From NCBI GenBank assembly GCA_016219795.1, contig JACRKK010000073.1, positions 1 through 12,380 of the forward strand: DNA of 12,380 nt, in the 5' to 3' direction. The notes under the pieces are model-generated. The model was not told where the DNA came from and did not search any database. It was given only the letters and a program-made list of their open reading frames with translations. Source of the DNA: Candidatus Woesearchaeota archaeon. Its GTDB lineage: Archaea; Nanobdellota; Nanobdellia; Woesearchaeales; JACRKL01. Shown here piece after piece: positions 1 through 6,192 of the stretch; position 1 is the first letter of the stretch, and each line of letters begins with the position of its first letter. The translations under genes were made by a program, and so were the position numbers.

Positions 1-124
1 ACCCTCGGCTCGCCGCACGCTACGATGGCGCTTGATGTGACGGGGGCTGCCCCCTACGGGGTGTCACATAGGACGAAGTCCGTCAAGCCGCCGTACTCGT
101 GGCCGTGCGGCAAATCTTCACCAC
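1..124 (+). rRNA. 3' end of 23S rRNA (partial, end approximate)
   Basis: This GC-rich stretch does not code and folds into nested helices: 12-19 with 104-111, 20-25 with 97-102, 31-35 with 83-87, and 36-41 with 63-68, plus a small hairpin at 71-81. Compared from memory with the E. coli 23S 3' end, the order of elements matches: a GATAGGCCGGGTGTG-like segment at 24-39, a small hairpin, a TTGAG-like strand at 83-87, a GGTACTAAT-like segment at 92-100, and a final closing strand at 104-111. The TACTAA core is TACTCG here, and the 42-62 hairpin looks like an expansion. The exact 3' end cannot be fixed; about 124 is a guess from the E. coli spacing. It could instead be another structured RNA. No 5S rRNA follows. 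Confidence 0.6.
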
Positions 125-172
125 CACAAGCAGACCAAGACACCTTTCTTGACTTGACCATTTAAACACAAC

Positions 173-182
173 TTATATAAAG
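173..182 (+). promoter_or_regulatory. TATA box for ORF1 operon
   Basis: The sequence TTATATAAAG lies in an AT-rich pocket between the rRNA end and ORF1. A start of transcription about 25 bases downstream would fall near 203, giving a leader of roughly ten bases that contains the GGAGGG ribosome-binding site at 203-208. Archaeal TATA-box geometry is general knowledge; no start site is measured here. Confidence 0.55.
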
Positions 183-212
183 AAGCATGCCCAGAAATGG
201 CTGGAGGGCATT

Positions 213-1646
213 ATGGACGCAGGGGAATACTATACAGAAAAACTGAAAAAATATGGGTTTGATACTCAAGAATATTTTGAAGAGCGCAAAGGTCTTGAAC
301 CAGTCCCCACAGCCTATCCTCAGCCCAAAAAGCATTTTAGGTTCATCTACGAGACCTTCAGCCTGTCCATTGAAGAAGTCTTTTTCTGGATGATTGAATA
401 CCTCCGCTTTGAATGCAACATGCAGCATCTTCTGAAGGTGCTGGATCTCTTCTCTGCGTCAGAGCAGAGTGCCTTTTTTGGCGCTGCGCAGCAGCGCCTT
501 GCTGCACAGCAGGACCGAATCAGCCAGTTCCTTGCAACAGTGGGCAAGATGGTTCGAGAACTGTTCCAGCTCGTGCGTGAGCTGCGTCAGATTGATGAGC
601 GGCTCAGCTTTTATGAGGACAGTTTCACTACCAAGGGAAAAGCAAAGGAGAGCGCAGAGATTTCACTCAAAGGCATCTGGATTGACCTTGTTGAACAGGG
701 AAGCAAGAATCCTTCTTCTGTGTATGGCATGGCGCGTGAGATGTACTTTGTTGCGCTGCCTGACCTCTTTTTTAAGGTGCATCCCCAGACTGCGCAGGAG
801 GTTGAGGTGCAGGTTAATGCACTCAACGCCAACCTCAAACTCAAGGAAGTGCTCAAGAGGAAGCTGCGCACCTTTATTGAATGGAAGCACTTCACCTACA
901 AGGAACTAAAGTCCAAACGGAATTTTACTCTTAAGTACCTCCGACAGCACTATGAGATCATTACTATGTATATGCACTGGGTAAAGCCTTACCTCAAGAA
1001 TATCCAGCACCTCCAGCTCCACCAGAGAATGGCAAGCTCACCAGATCTTATTGCTGCATTTGAAGGAAGTATTATCGAGCTGGAAGTGTTGGCAGTCACC
1101 CAGCCGGAACATAATAAAGACATGTTTGCCTGTGTCCTCTGCAACTGGGTGTATAGATCAAGGCCCGCCATGTCCTTTCATCAGGAAGGCTACCAGCGCG
1201 GTCCCATCCACGTTGGCAGGGTGGAATTCAATGTCCGTGCCTATGCATGGGATGAAAGCAAAATCAAAAAGTATATGCAGATGCGGGAAGATGAAAATAT
1301 TGAGCTGTTGGGTTTGGTTGATGATGCGGTGAAATCTTCCATGGAAGAATTGGGTGATGAAATCAAGAAATACATTAAAGAAGCAGGAGATGTGTTTGAA
1401 AATGAGGAATCCAAGGAGCAACACCACAGTGCCCATTCCCCTGTTGTTGAACTGCATCCATTCTCAGCACTTCTGCATGGTGCCCATGATATCTTTGGTT
1501 CCATGACCCGCAAGAAGACAAAGCAGAAAGCGCAGGATGAAATCAGAAAGGAGAGGGAAGGAAAAATTGCAGGCAGCGATGCAGCAAAATATGCTTATTT
1601 AGTATATAAGGATTATAAAAAATTTCATGGAATGATGACGTGGTAA
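213..1646 (+). CDS. ORF1: conserved-looking helical protein of unknown function, 477 aa
   Basis: I do not recognise this family. It has no obvious signal peptide and no clear membrane segment. Residues about 60-290 look mainly alpha-helical and rich in Leu, Glu, Lys and Arg, including a heptad-like stretch around 90-140. A more beta-like part with CVLCNWVYRSRP and HVGRVEFNVRAYAWDE (about 308-350) follows, then an acidic helical part and a His-rich linker (HHSAHSPVVELHPF, about 407-420). The C-terminus is basic and ends in aromatic/Lys-rich YLVYKDYKKF. The ATG at 213 has GGAGGG five bases upstream and a TATA box before that. The next gene starts two bases after its stop, so the two are co-transcribed. 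The two cysteines form C-x2-C, which alone does not establish a metal site. Coding evidence is the long open frame with ordinary codon use. Confidence 0.85.
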   Translation: MDAGEYYTEKLKKYGFDTQEYFEERKGLEPVPTAYPQPKKHFRFIYETFSLSIEEVFFWMIEYLRFECNMQHLLKVLDLFSASEQSAFFGAAQQRLAAQQDRISQFLATVGKMVRELFQLVRELRQIDERLSFYEDSFTTKGKAKESAEISLKGIWIDLVEQGSKNPSSVYGMAREMYFVALPDLFFKVHPQTAQEVEVQVNALNANLKLKEVLKRKLRTFIEWKHFTYKELKSKRNFTLKYLRQHYEIITMYMHWVKPYLKNIQHLQLHQRMASSPDLIAAFEGSIIELEVLAVTQPEHNKDMFACVLCNWVYRSRPAMSFHQEGYQRGPIHVGRVEFNVRAYAWDESKIKKYMQMREDENIELLGLVDDAVKSSMEELGDEIKKYIKEAGDVFENEESKEQHHSAHSPVVELHPFSALLHGAHDIFGSMTRKKTKQKAQDEIRKEREGKIAGSDAAKYAYLVYKDYKKFHGMMTW

Positions 1647-1647
1647 G

Positions 1648-2136
1648 ATGGCAGAACTAGACAATATAAAGGACCTTCCGGCAAAGGAGCGTGTTGCAAA
1701 ACTCAAAGAACTGGAGCAGAAGAAAAAGGACGAGCTCAAGAGCGTAGAGCAGATGATCCGGGAAAGCCAGAGTGAAGCAGAACATGATCAAGAAGTAGCA
1801 GAAATTGACATAGATATACCCCAAGCAACGCCCATTGATATCACTTCTCTGTTTGACACCGAAACAACGGGAATTGAAAAAGAGGCTGATGATGATAAAG
1901 GTCCGCTGATCACTGCATATACCATCCATAAAGACTACGAGGCTCTAGGGGATTTACGTAATACTAGTGCCTATCAGCACAGCTTAAGCAGCACCCAGAT
2001 TGAGCAGCTGCAGGAAATTGACAAACGCCTCAGCGTTGTGGATTACAATCTACTTACCAAAGACCTTGCCAACAAACTGGTTGCATCACGCTCTCTCCTC
2101 TATGATATCAAGCGTTACACCATGAGACATGTCTGA
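1648..2136 (+). CDS. ORF2: small charged coiled-coil protein of unknown function, 162 aa
   Basis: I cannot name a family. The first 50 residues are dense in Lys and Glu (KELEQKKKDELKSVEQMIRE) and look like a coiled coil. A middle part (about 50-90) is acidic and probably flexible, and the last 75 residues are helical with EQLQEIDKRLSVVDYNLLTK and a basic end. It is predicted soluble, with no signal peptide. It begins two bases after ORF1 stops, with no strong ribosome-binding site of its own, so translation is probably coupled to ORF1. A 7-bp hairpin starts at its stop codon. Close spacing and complementary helical character suggest it partners ORF1, but that is inference. Confidence 0.8.
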   Translation: MAELDNIKDLPAKERVAKLKELEQKKKDELKSVEQMIRESQSEAEHDQEVAEIDIDIPQATPIDITSLFDTETTGIEKEADDDKGPLITAYTIHKDYEALGDLRNTSAYQHSLSSTQIEQLQEIDKRLSVVDYNLLTKDLANKLVASRSLLYDIKRYTMRHV

Positions 2137-2159
2137 AGCCTCCGGCCTATCCAGGCTTC
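2135..2159 (+). terminator. Hairpin at ORF2 stop codon
   Basis: GAAGCCT at 2135-2141 pairs perfectly with AGGCTTC at 2153-2159 around an 11-base loop, starting inside the stop codon. The nearest long T run (2238-2244) is about 80 bases further on. Archaeal termination relies mainly on T runs, so this may be an mRNA 3'-end structure rather than a terminator. The gap 2137-2295 shows no gene. Confidence 0.35.
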
Positions 2160-2237
2160 TTACGGATTTCTAAATGGATTTTCGGAGAAGATTCTACACC
2201 CCCCTTATCTTTTTCAGCAAAGTTGCAATCTCTGCGG

Positions 2238-2244
2238 TTTTTTT
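2238..2244 (+). terminator. T-run, possible terminator after ORF2
   Basis: Seven consecutive T residues in the 159-base gap between ORF2 and ORF3 could end the ORF1-ORF2 transcript. A possible TATA box (GGTATATTC, 2264-2272) follows, which would give ORF3 its own start. That TATA would put the transcript start almost at the ORF3 ATG and so conflict with use of the strong Shine-Dalgarno site. Both calls are therefore weak. Confidence 0.3.
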
Positions 2245-2295
2245 GCCACAACGCACTTTAAGAGGTATATTCTTTCGCGATATGGAGGTGAGCAG

Positions 2296-2523
2296 ATGCC
2301 ATTTTACGAGGTAGATACCCTAAAGAGTGCCATTACCAAATATATAATCGTGGGGGCAACCTGTTTTCTCTTGGGATACATCAAAGGCTGTGAGCATGGA
2401 CATGCTATCACATCCACGCATACCAGCAACGCAGCAACAATTGAGATGCTGGTGGTGAATAATAAAGAGTATGTAACGGGTGATAAACTAAAGGAGGTGG
2501 TCTCTTATGGGAGATCCTATTAA
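2296..2523 (+). CDS. ORF3: short membrane-anchored protein, 75 aa, unknown function
   Basis: A near-perfect Shine-Dalgarno sequence, GGAGGTGA at 2284-2291, sits four bases before the ATG and fixes the start. Residues 16-29 are hydrophobic (YIIVGATCFLLGYI) and follow a mildly basic N-terminus with Lys10 and Lys15. The rest, about 43 residues, is polar and would lie on one side of the membrane. The hydrophobic stretch ends in I29-K30-G31-C32, a poor but suggestive lipobox-like pattern (Lys at -2 is atypical) that may matter because lgt lies nearby. Alternatively it is a simple single-span anchor. The gene overlaps the start of ORF4 by 17 bases, so the two are coupled. I recognise no family. Confidence 0.75.
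   Translation: MPFYEVDTLKSAITKYIIVGATCFLLGYIKGCEHGHAITSTHTSNAATIEMLVVNNKEYVTGDKLKEVVSYGRSY
2491..2500 (+). promoter_or_regulatory. Strong ribosome-binding site for ORF4
   Basis: AAGGAGGTGG lies inside the end of ORF3, six bases before the ORF4 ATG at 2507. It is about the best match to the 16S rRNA 3' end in the window. It decides the start of ORF4 despite the 17-base overlap. Confidence 0.8.
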
Positions 2524-3601
2524 AGAAAGGCTAATGAACAGGACAACAGCAAAGAGGCAGGAAAGAATTGAGCAGCCAAAAAAAGCAGTTGTTGTTCAAC
2601 CTCCCCTAGGCATTGCTGTACCTGCTCATAAATTACCCCAGCTACTTTTGCCCGCTCTTTATGAGTGGAAACCAACCGTTGATGAGCAGATGCAAGAGGT
2701 TTCTGCAACGCTTCCTGGTGAGACTATTTGCCCAACCACCCAGGAACTGGATGCTATCATTGAAGATGTCCATCACTGCCAGCATGAATTTGACAAGCTG
2801 CTTCGGGTTGAAGAAGCAAGACTTTATCGGGCTTGGGCAGGTACGATTGATTTCGTGAAAGGAATGATTGGCAGAAAAGTAGATCACCCTACAGTCCACG
2901 CATTGTTCTTGCGTCAGCAGGGCAACATTGGGCAACTGAATGCCCGCCTTGAAGGGATGGTAAGGTTTTATCAGCAGGAGGCGCAAGCAATACAACGTTC
3001 GCTTGATACGGTTCTTTCCTACAATGAGCAGGAGTGCCTAAGCCAGCGGGACGTGGAAGGACAGATGATTCCTGCGCTGGTGCACTATAGGGTTGCCAGT
3101 GGGCAATTGGGGGAATTGTCAAGGCAATCCCCTGAATATTTTGCACAGTTTCGAGAGGCTCTGAAACTTCGTCGCGCACTGAACAGGATGCAGTGCGAGC
3201 GACGCATGGCGATGGATGGGGATGCGCATCATGCCAAAGACATTGAAAATCTCACCCTCCAGGATGAGTTGGTACAGACCGTGCTCTACCGGATTGTTGA
3301 ACTGAATTACCAATGCAGGATGTATCTTGACACATTAACAAATAACGAACGCGCATGGAGAACGGTGGGCCAGCTTGGCCGTGCTGTTGTTGTGGTAAGG
3401 GATGGTCTTTCGGCCCTATCCCGCTTTGGTACAGCACTCAACGATAAATACATGGGGGATATACGCCAGATTGTTGCAGCAGCAGGAAAAGAAGAACCAC
3501 TTGCCTGGCTTGCTTCCACCAATACCCATTTAAGAGTCCTCTCGGGAGAGGTGCATGCCCTCACCTACCAAAGTGGCTTGCCGTATGGTTTACAGAAATA
3601 G
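2507..3601 (+). CDS. ORF4: helical protein of unknown function, 364 aa
   Basis: No family is recognised with confidence. The N-terminal 45 residues are basic then Pro-rich and likely disordered (KKAVVVQPPLGIAVPAH). From about residue 60 on, the protein is almost all helix with long amphipathic stretches, for example 120-175 and 245-310. It has no membrane segment or signal peptide. The arrangement of long helices, and a stretch such as LNYQCRMYLDTLTNNERAW, distantly recall TelA-type (toxic-anion-resistance) helical proteins. This is a weak impression and should not be taken as a call. It starts inside the end of ORF3 with its own excellent ribosome-binding site, implying a protein made in quantity alongside the membrane-anchored ORF3. 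ORF3 may tether it; that is inference. Confidence 0.8.
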   Translation: MGDPIKERLMNRTTAKRQERIEQPKKAVVVQPPLGIAVPAHKLPQLLLPALYEWKPTVDEQMQEVSATLPGETICPTTQELDAIIEDVHHCQHEFDKLLRVEEARLYRAWAGTIDFVKGMIGRKVDHPTVHALFLRQQGNIGQLNARLEGMVRFYQQEAQAIQRSLDTVLSYNEQECLSQRDVEGQMIPALVHYRVASGQLGELSRQSPEYFAQFREALKLRRALNRMQCERRMAMDGDAHHAKDIENLTLQDELVQTVLYRIVELNYQCRMYLDTLTNNERAWRTVGQLGRAVVVVRDGLSALSRFGTALNDKYMGDIRQIVAAAGKEEPLAWLASTNTHLRVLSGEVHALTYQSGLPYGLQK

Positions 3602-3621
3602 GATCCCCCATTTAAGTTGAC

Positions 3622-3650
3622 GGTATATATCTTTCATAACCTTTTTATAG
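3622..3650 (+). promoter_or_regulatory. TATA-like elements upstream of lgt
   Basis: Two candidates lie in the 70-base gap after ORF4: GGTATATATC at 3622-3631 and TTTTTATAG at 3642-3650. The first would start transcription near 3654, just at the AGGGAG site (3654-3659). The second would give a nearly leaderless lgt mRNA. The sequence does not decide between them. Confidence 0.45.
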
Positions 3651-3671
3651 CATAGGGAGAACAGAGCAATA

Positions 3672-4448
3672 ATGTTTATTAACACCCTTGATCCCGTTCT
3701 TCTGCAGATAGGGCCACTCCAGATACGGTACTATGGTCTGGTGTATGCAGCGGGCTTTCTGCTTGCGTATTTTATTCTACTAAAGAAGAAGGACCAACTC
3801 AAGGCAACAGAAGACCAGATAAGCACCCTACTTGTCTTTATCATGCTTGGCATGCTCGTCGGTGCACGGCTGTTCCATTTCCTTATTGACGATTTTTCAG
3901 CATTGCTTGCTGATCCCTTGGAGCTATTCCGCATATGGAATGGGGGGATGTCTTTTTTCGGCGGATTTTTGGGAAGCGTTGCAGCCGGGGCATGGTATGC
4001 ACAAAAACAGAAGTTCAGCTGGCTTTCTGCAGGAGACGTGATTGTGTTTCCTCTGGTCATTGCACTTATCTTTGGTAGGATTGCAAATTTCTTCAATGGA
4101 GAATTAGTAGGCCCCCCCTCAAACGTTTTTTGGTGCGTGGTGTATCCTGGAGTTGACAATATCTGCCGTCACCCTTACCAATTATACGCTTCGTTTTCTC
4201 ATGTGGTACTCTTGGGTATTCTGACCCTTTCTGCACGCTGGAAAAAGAAAAATGCATGGCCAGATGGCAGCCTTTTACTGGTCTTCATCATCGGCTACGC
4301 CGGTTTGCGCTTTCTCACTGATTTCTGGAGAGAAGACCCCCTTATCTGGGGACTGACGTCCTGGCAATGGGTATCCCTTGGGATAATCGGGTTAGTTACA
4401 GGTGTTGTGCGGTGGTATAAAAAACCAAGCAAACAGAAAAGTATATAA
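3672..4448 (+). CDS. lgt: Prolipoprotein diacylglyceryl transferase (Lgt)-like membrane protein
   Basis: In bacteria Lgt moves a diacylglyceryl group from phosphatidylglycerol to the lipobox cysteine of prelipoproteins. The 258-residue length and several hydrophobic spans fit the family. Hallmarks in order are YYGLVYAAGF (20-29, the E. coli Tyr26 region), WNGGMSFFGG (89-98), the Lgt signature GRIANFFNGELVG (135-147, with Arg136, Asn139, Glu144 and Gly147 matching E. coli Arg143, Asn146, Glu151 and Gly154), HPYQLYASF (167-175) and GLRFLTDFWRE (211-221). At the same seven-residue offset, E. coli His103, reported essential, is Phe96 here. The gene stands alone between ORF4 and the eL41 gene. It is unusual in an archaeal context and suggests transfer from bacteria, a changed substrate or both. 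The family call is strong; the activity is not established. Confidence 0.88.
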   Translation: MFINTLDPVLLQIGPLQIRYYGLVYAAGFLLAYFILLKKKDQLKATEDQISTLLVFIMLGMLVGARLFHFLIDDFSALLADPLELFRIWNGGMSFFGGFLGSVAAGAWYAQKQKFSWLSAGDVIVFPLVIALIFGRIANFFNGELVGPPSNVFWCVVYPGVDNICRHPYQLYASFSHVVLLGILTLSARWKKKNAWPDGSLLLVFIIGYAGLRFLTDFWREDPLIWGLTSWQWVSLGIIGLVTGVVRWYKKPSKQKSI

Positions 4449-4449
4449 A
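4441..4449 (+). promoter_or_regulatory. TATA box for the eL41 gene
   Basis: GTATATAAA overlaps the last codon and stop of lgt. Its centre is about 30 bases before the ATG at 4475, where no Shine-Dalgarno sequence is visible. This fits a nearly leaderless transcript for the small gene. Confidence 0.6.
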
Positions 4450-4474
4450 CAACCCCTAAGTGCTCCTCTGCTCA

Positions 4475-4576
4475 ATGAAGCGAAGCTCGAGGAGATGGAA
4501 AAAAAAAGGCCAGATGCGCTGGAAATGGCAACGCAAGCGCATGAAGAAAGAGCGCAAGCGAAGAGCGCGTGCATAA
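4475..4576 (+). CDS. rpl41e: 50S ribosomal protein eL41 (33 aa)
   Basis: The frame encodes a 33-residue, extremely basic peptide beginning MKRSSRRWKKKGQMRWKWQR and ending KKERKRRARA. This closely follows the archaeal eL41 pattern as I recall it (MKRRPRKWKKKGRMRWKW...KRIRRLKRQRRKER), including the WKKKG-x-MRWKW core. eL41 is the smallest ribosomal protein, a single helix at the subunit interface. The longer open frame over the same bases in another register is not supported. A TATA box about 30 bases upstream and the lack of a ribosome-binding site suggest a leaderless mRNA. It lies between lgt and the uS13 operon, with a T-rich tract (4597-4609) downstream. Confidence 0.9.
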   Translation: MKRSSRRWKKKGQMRWKWQRKRMKKERKRRARA

Positions 4577-4584
4577 ACCTAAAC

Positions 4585-4594
4585 ATTTATAAAT
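4585..4594 (+). promoter_or_regulatory. TATA box of the ribosomal protein operon
   Basis: ATTTATAAAT lies just after the eL41 stop. Transcription starting about 25 bases on (near 4615) would give a leader of about 80 bases before uS13. The T-rich stretch 4597-4609 that follows may also terminate the lgt/eL41 transcripts. Confidence 0.6.
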
Positions 4595-4645
4595 CATTTA
4601 TTTTTTCCTTATCCCAGTGCCCGAGTTCACTCATGTGAGCGCGTG

Positions 4646-4672
4646 TAGGGCTCTCTTATCTTGAGAGTTCTA
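4646..4672 (+). promoter_or_regulatory. Stable hairpin in the uS13 operon leader
   Basis: TAGGGCTCTC (4646-4655) pairs along all ten bases with GAGAGTTCTA (4663-4672), including two G-U pairs, around a 7-base loop. It ends 24 bases before the uS13 ATG. Position in the leader of a ribosomal operon that also encodes uS4 suggests autoregulation, but no known binding motif is recognised. Confidence 0.45.
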
Positions 4673-4696
4673 AATGACGTTTGCGGATATTCAAAA

Positions 4697-5215
4697 ATGC
4701 AGAAAGAAGCAATGCAACCTGGAAAAGAATTAAAACACATTGTTCGCATTATGAACACTGATCTAGATGGTAAACGGGTTATATCTTATGCTCTGCGCAA
4801 AATCAAGGGGGTTGGGTTCCAGTATGCTAACATGGCTTGTGTTTTTGCTGCTGTTGACAAGAACAAGAGAGTAGGTTACCTTGAAGATGATGAAGTGAAA
4901 CGACTGGAAGATGCCCTGAAAAACCCTCAAAAGTATGGCGTTGCAGACTGGATGTTCAATCGCAGAAAAGATATTGAAACAGGTAAGACATTCCATCTCT
5001 TCACTACAGATTTGGATTTTACTAAGGATAATGATCTCAAACTTCTGAAGATGATGAAGTCATATAGGGGTATGCGCCACCAGTGGGGTCTCCCCGTCAG
5101 AGGACAAAGGACAAAATCCAATTTCAGAAAATCAAAGGGCAAGGGACTGGGCGTGCAGCGCAAGAAAGTTGCAGCACCTGCAGCCGCATCAGAGAAAGCA
5201 GATAAGAAAAAGTGA
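4697..5215 (+). CDS. rps13: 30S ribosomal protein uS13
   Basis: Archaeal-type S13 sits in the 30S head and contacts the P-site tRNA and the 50S subunit. Visible features are ELKHIVRIMNTDLDGKR near the start, the helix-hairpin-helix segment RKIKGVGFQYA, and the conserved RGMRHQWGLPVRGQRTKSN that binds 16S rRNA, followed by a Lys/Ala-rich tail. The 172-residue length (from this start) is usual for archaea. The frame stays open back to a TTG at 4661, but that TTG lies in the leader hairpin. ATG 4697 or ATG 4712 place the N-terminus where homologues begin; 4697 was chosen, and neither has a strong ribosome-binding site. It is the first gene of the operon, six bases before uS4. Confidence 0.93.
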   Translation: MQKEAMQPGKELKHIVRIMNTDLDGKRVISYALRKIKGVGFQYANMACVFAAVDKNKRVGYLEDDEVKRLEDALKNPQKYGVADWMFNRRKDIETGKTFHLFTTDLDFTKDNDLKLLKMMKSYRGMRHQWGLPVRGQRTKSNFRKSKGKGLGVQRKKVAAPAAASEKADKKK

Positions 5216-5221
5216 TAATCC

Positions 5222-5791
5222 ATGGGAGATCCTAAAAAAAATCGGAAAAAGTATCAGACACCTTCGCATCCTTGGCAACGTACAAGGATTGAAAACGAGC
5301 GGAGTTATATTACTGATTACGGGTTGAAGAACAAGAAAGAAATATGGAAGATGGATTCTATTCTCAAGAATTTTAAACATCAGGTTAAGAGTCTGGTTAC
5401 CCAATCTTCTGCACAGGCAGAAAAAGAGAAAGCGCAACTCTTGCGCAGGTTGCATACCCTCGGTCTTGTTACTGATTCAACAAATTTAAGCAGCATACTT
5501 GGTATGACACTCAACAGCATTATGGAGCGGCGTTTGCAGACAATGGTTGTCCGAAAAAATCTTGCAAGGACAATGGAACAGGCAAGACAGCTTATTGTGC
5601 ATAGACATATTATGGTATCAGGTAAGATGATGACTGTACCGTCTTACCTTGTAAAGAAAGATGAGGAAAATACTGTCTCCTTTGCATCAAACTCACCATT
5701 TAGTGATCCGGCACATCCGGAACGAGCACTTCCCGCAAAGCAGGTTAAGGAAGTGAAAGAAACAAAAGTTGAGGGGGCAAAAGCAGCATAA
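5222..5791 (+). CDS. rps4: 30S ribosomal protein uS4
   Basis: Primary 16S-binding protein of the 30S body. The archaeal N-terminus ([19 protein letters not shown]) and the S4 RNA-binding domain (about 103-145: [36 protein letters not shown]) are clear. The 189 residues end in an acidic/Lys-Ala tail. Its stop overlaps the uS11 start by one base (TAATG), so the two are tightly coupled. In some bacteria S4 represses its own operon through a leader structure; whether the leader hairpin here serves that role is unknown. Confidence 0.95.
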   Translation: MGDPKKNRKKYQTPSHPWQRTRIENERSYITDYGLKNKKEIWKMDSILKNFKHQVKSLVTQSSAQAEKEKAQLLRRLHTLGLVTDSTNLSSILGMTLNSIMERRLQTMVVRKNLARTMEQARQLIVHRHIMVSGKMMTVPSYLVKKDEENTVSFASNSPFSDPAHPERALPAKQVKEVKETKVEGAKAA

Positions 5792-6189
5792 TGGCAGGAC
5801 TAAAAGAACGCTGGGGCATTGCACACATCTACAGTTCCTATAATAATACGATTATCCATATTACGGACCTGACCGGTTCAGAGACCATCAGCAGATGTTC
5901 AGGCGGACAAGTAGTAAAATCTGACAGGATGGAATCGTCCCCCACTGCAGGTATGCTTGCTGCAAAGAAGGCAGCAGAAACTGCCATTGAACAGGGCGTA
6001 ACAGGCATTCATGTCAAGATTAAAGCGCCGGGCGGACATCAGGGTCCGCATAACCCCGGACCTGGTGCACAGGCAGCGATTAGGGCACTTTCACGTATGG
6101 GTCTACGCATAGGGATTATTGAAGAGGTAACACCAATGCCTCATGACGGTTGCAGGAAAAAAGGCGGCAGACGCGGAAGAAGGGTATAA
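5791..6189 (+). CDS. rps11: 30S ribosomal protein uS11
   Basis: S11 lies on the 30S platform near the mRNA exit channel. The 132-residue protein has the archaeal hallmarks [39 protein letters not shown] and the C-terminal [25 protein letters not shown] tract lies upstream at 5771-5777, and the ATG overlaps the uS4 stop. rpoD follows after three bases. Confidence 0.96.
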   Translation: MAGLKERWGIAHIYSSYNNTIIHITDLTGSETISRCSGGQVVKSDRMESSPTAGMLAAKKAAETAIEQGVTGIHVKIKAPGGHQGPHNPGPGAQAAIRALSRMGLRIGIIEEVTPMPHDGCRKKGGRRGRRV

Positions 6190-6192
6190 ATC

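Noticed and set aside
1158..1513. Minus-strand open frames within ORF1 (90 and 99 codons)
   Set aside because: They are shadows of the long ORF1 frame with no ribosome-binding sites or recognisable protein features.
4402..4638. 78-codon open frame spanning the lgt end and the eL41 region
   Set aside because: It overlaps lgt in another frame and resembles nothing, while the alternative frame at 4475 encodes a clear eL41.
4661..4696. Longer uS13 from the TTG at 4661
   Set aside because: The TTG lies within the leader hairpin, the added residues do not resemble uS13, and the homologous N-terminus begins near ATG 4697 or 4712.
2507..5234. The same 13-base start ATGGGAGATCCTA in ORF4 (2507) and uS4 (5222)
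   Set aside because: One shared 13-mer is about what chance predicts in a window this long, and similarity stops right after it; the proteins are unrelated.
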